This document shows positions 20,347 to 20,457 of a stretch of DNA of 20,457 nucleotides, piece after piece. The DNA is taken from positions 1 through 20,457 of the forward strand of contig CAIWKF010000040.1 in the NCBI GenBank assembly GCA_903913175.1. Reading direction: 5' to 3'. Numbering within the stretch: the stretch's first letter is position 1; each line of letters opens with the position of its first letter. A program made the position numbers and the translations under genes. Under the pieces are notes generated by a model. That model did not search any database and was not told where the DNA came from. It saw only the letters and a program-made list of their open reading frames with translations. Source of the DNA: Candidatus Staskawiczbacteria bacterium. GTDB taxonomy: Bacteria > Patescibacteriota > Minisyncoccia > Minisyncoccales > Staskawiczbacteraceae.

Positions 20347-20381
20347 AATGTCATAGTATGGGCAAAGTAGAAATGTCATAG
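20347..20381. repeat. Repeated AATGTCATAG motif, possible insertion-sequence end
   Basis: AATGTCATAG occurs at 20347-20356 and 20372-20381, 25 bases apart, in the non-coding gap after mfd. Repeated AATGTCA motifs near a start codon recall subterminal sites of IS481-type elements, but no terminal inverted repeat can be checked because the window ends. Confidence 0.35.
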
Positions 20382-20438
20382 GTAAGAGATTTAGTACATA
20401 ATAGATCTAAATTAAATATTATTAATTTAGAAAACATT

Positions 20439-20457
20439 ATGGATCAAAATCAACTAA
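20439..20457 (+). CDS. First codons of a gene leaving the window
   Basis: ATG at 20439 opens a frame reading MDQNQL to the edge. Six codons are too few to identify a product. If the repeats before it mark an insertion sequence, this would be its transposase. Confidence 0.25.

Noticed and set aside
1..20457. CRISPR arrays, toxin-antitoxin pairs and restriction systems
   Set aside because: No regularly spaced repeat array and no paired small genes or methylase motifs were found on either strand.

Overview
The window is AT-rich and densely packed, with many small intergenic gaps, standard stop codons (TGA is used as a stop in dus) and reduced forms of several housekeeping proteins. A partial T4SS-pilin-like membrane protein at the left edge, a TsaD with an extra charged segment, a ValRS without the usual C-terminal arm, a Mfd missing both ends and tRNAs without encoded CCA all fit a reduced-genome bacterium of the Patescibacteria (Candidate Phyla Radiation). 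That placement is an inference from gene style; no rRNA or marker comparison is possible here.

Layout. Bases 1-600 hold the end of a pilin-like gene and tRNA-Leu(UAG). Bases 600-4000 (minus) hold valS, a PrsW-type intramembrane protease 6 bases behind it, and an Hsp20 chaperone. At 4.05-4.64 kb (plus) lies a GC-richer orphan gene with its own promoter and strong terminator. tsaD follows (minus), carrying up to five short repeat insertions inside the reading frame. Then come tRNA-Glu and, one base after it, a processive family 2 glycosyltransferase (plus), and recG (minus). The 9.8-10.9 kb stretch is a minus-strand cluster of two tRNA-Ser, a small HNH-like gene, tRNA-Arg(GCG) and a 98-residue unknown. 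A divergent promoter region leads to dus and a Pif1-like helicase (plus). tRNA-Leu(CAA), then a topA-relA operon (minus), a second orphan gene (plus) and a shortened mfd (minus) follow. The right edge holds repeated motifs and the first codons of a new plus-strand gene, possibly the end of an insertion sequence.

How the genes fit together. The content is mostly translation (six tRNAs, valS, tsaD, dus), DNA maintenance and transcription-coupled processes (recG, pif1-like, topA, mfd) and stress (rel, hsp20, PrsW-like). No defence island, CRISPR array or complete mobile element is visible. The less ordinary signals are: in-frame palindromic and tandem repeats inside four housekeeping genes; a Rel protein whose hydrolase motif is broken and whose switch motif is acidic; a Mfd reduced to its central motor; a 'CA' dinucleotide after the discriminator base of five of six tRNAs; and a coding start placed directly at a tRNA 3' end.
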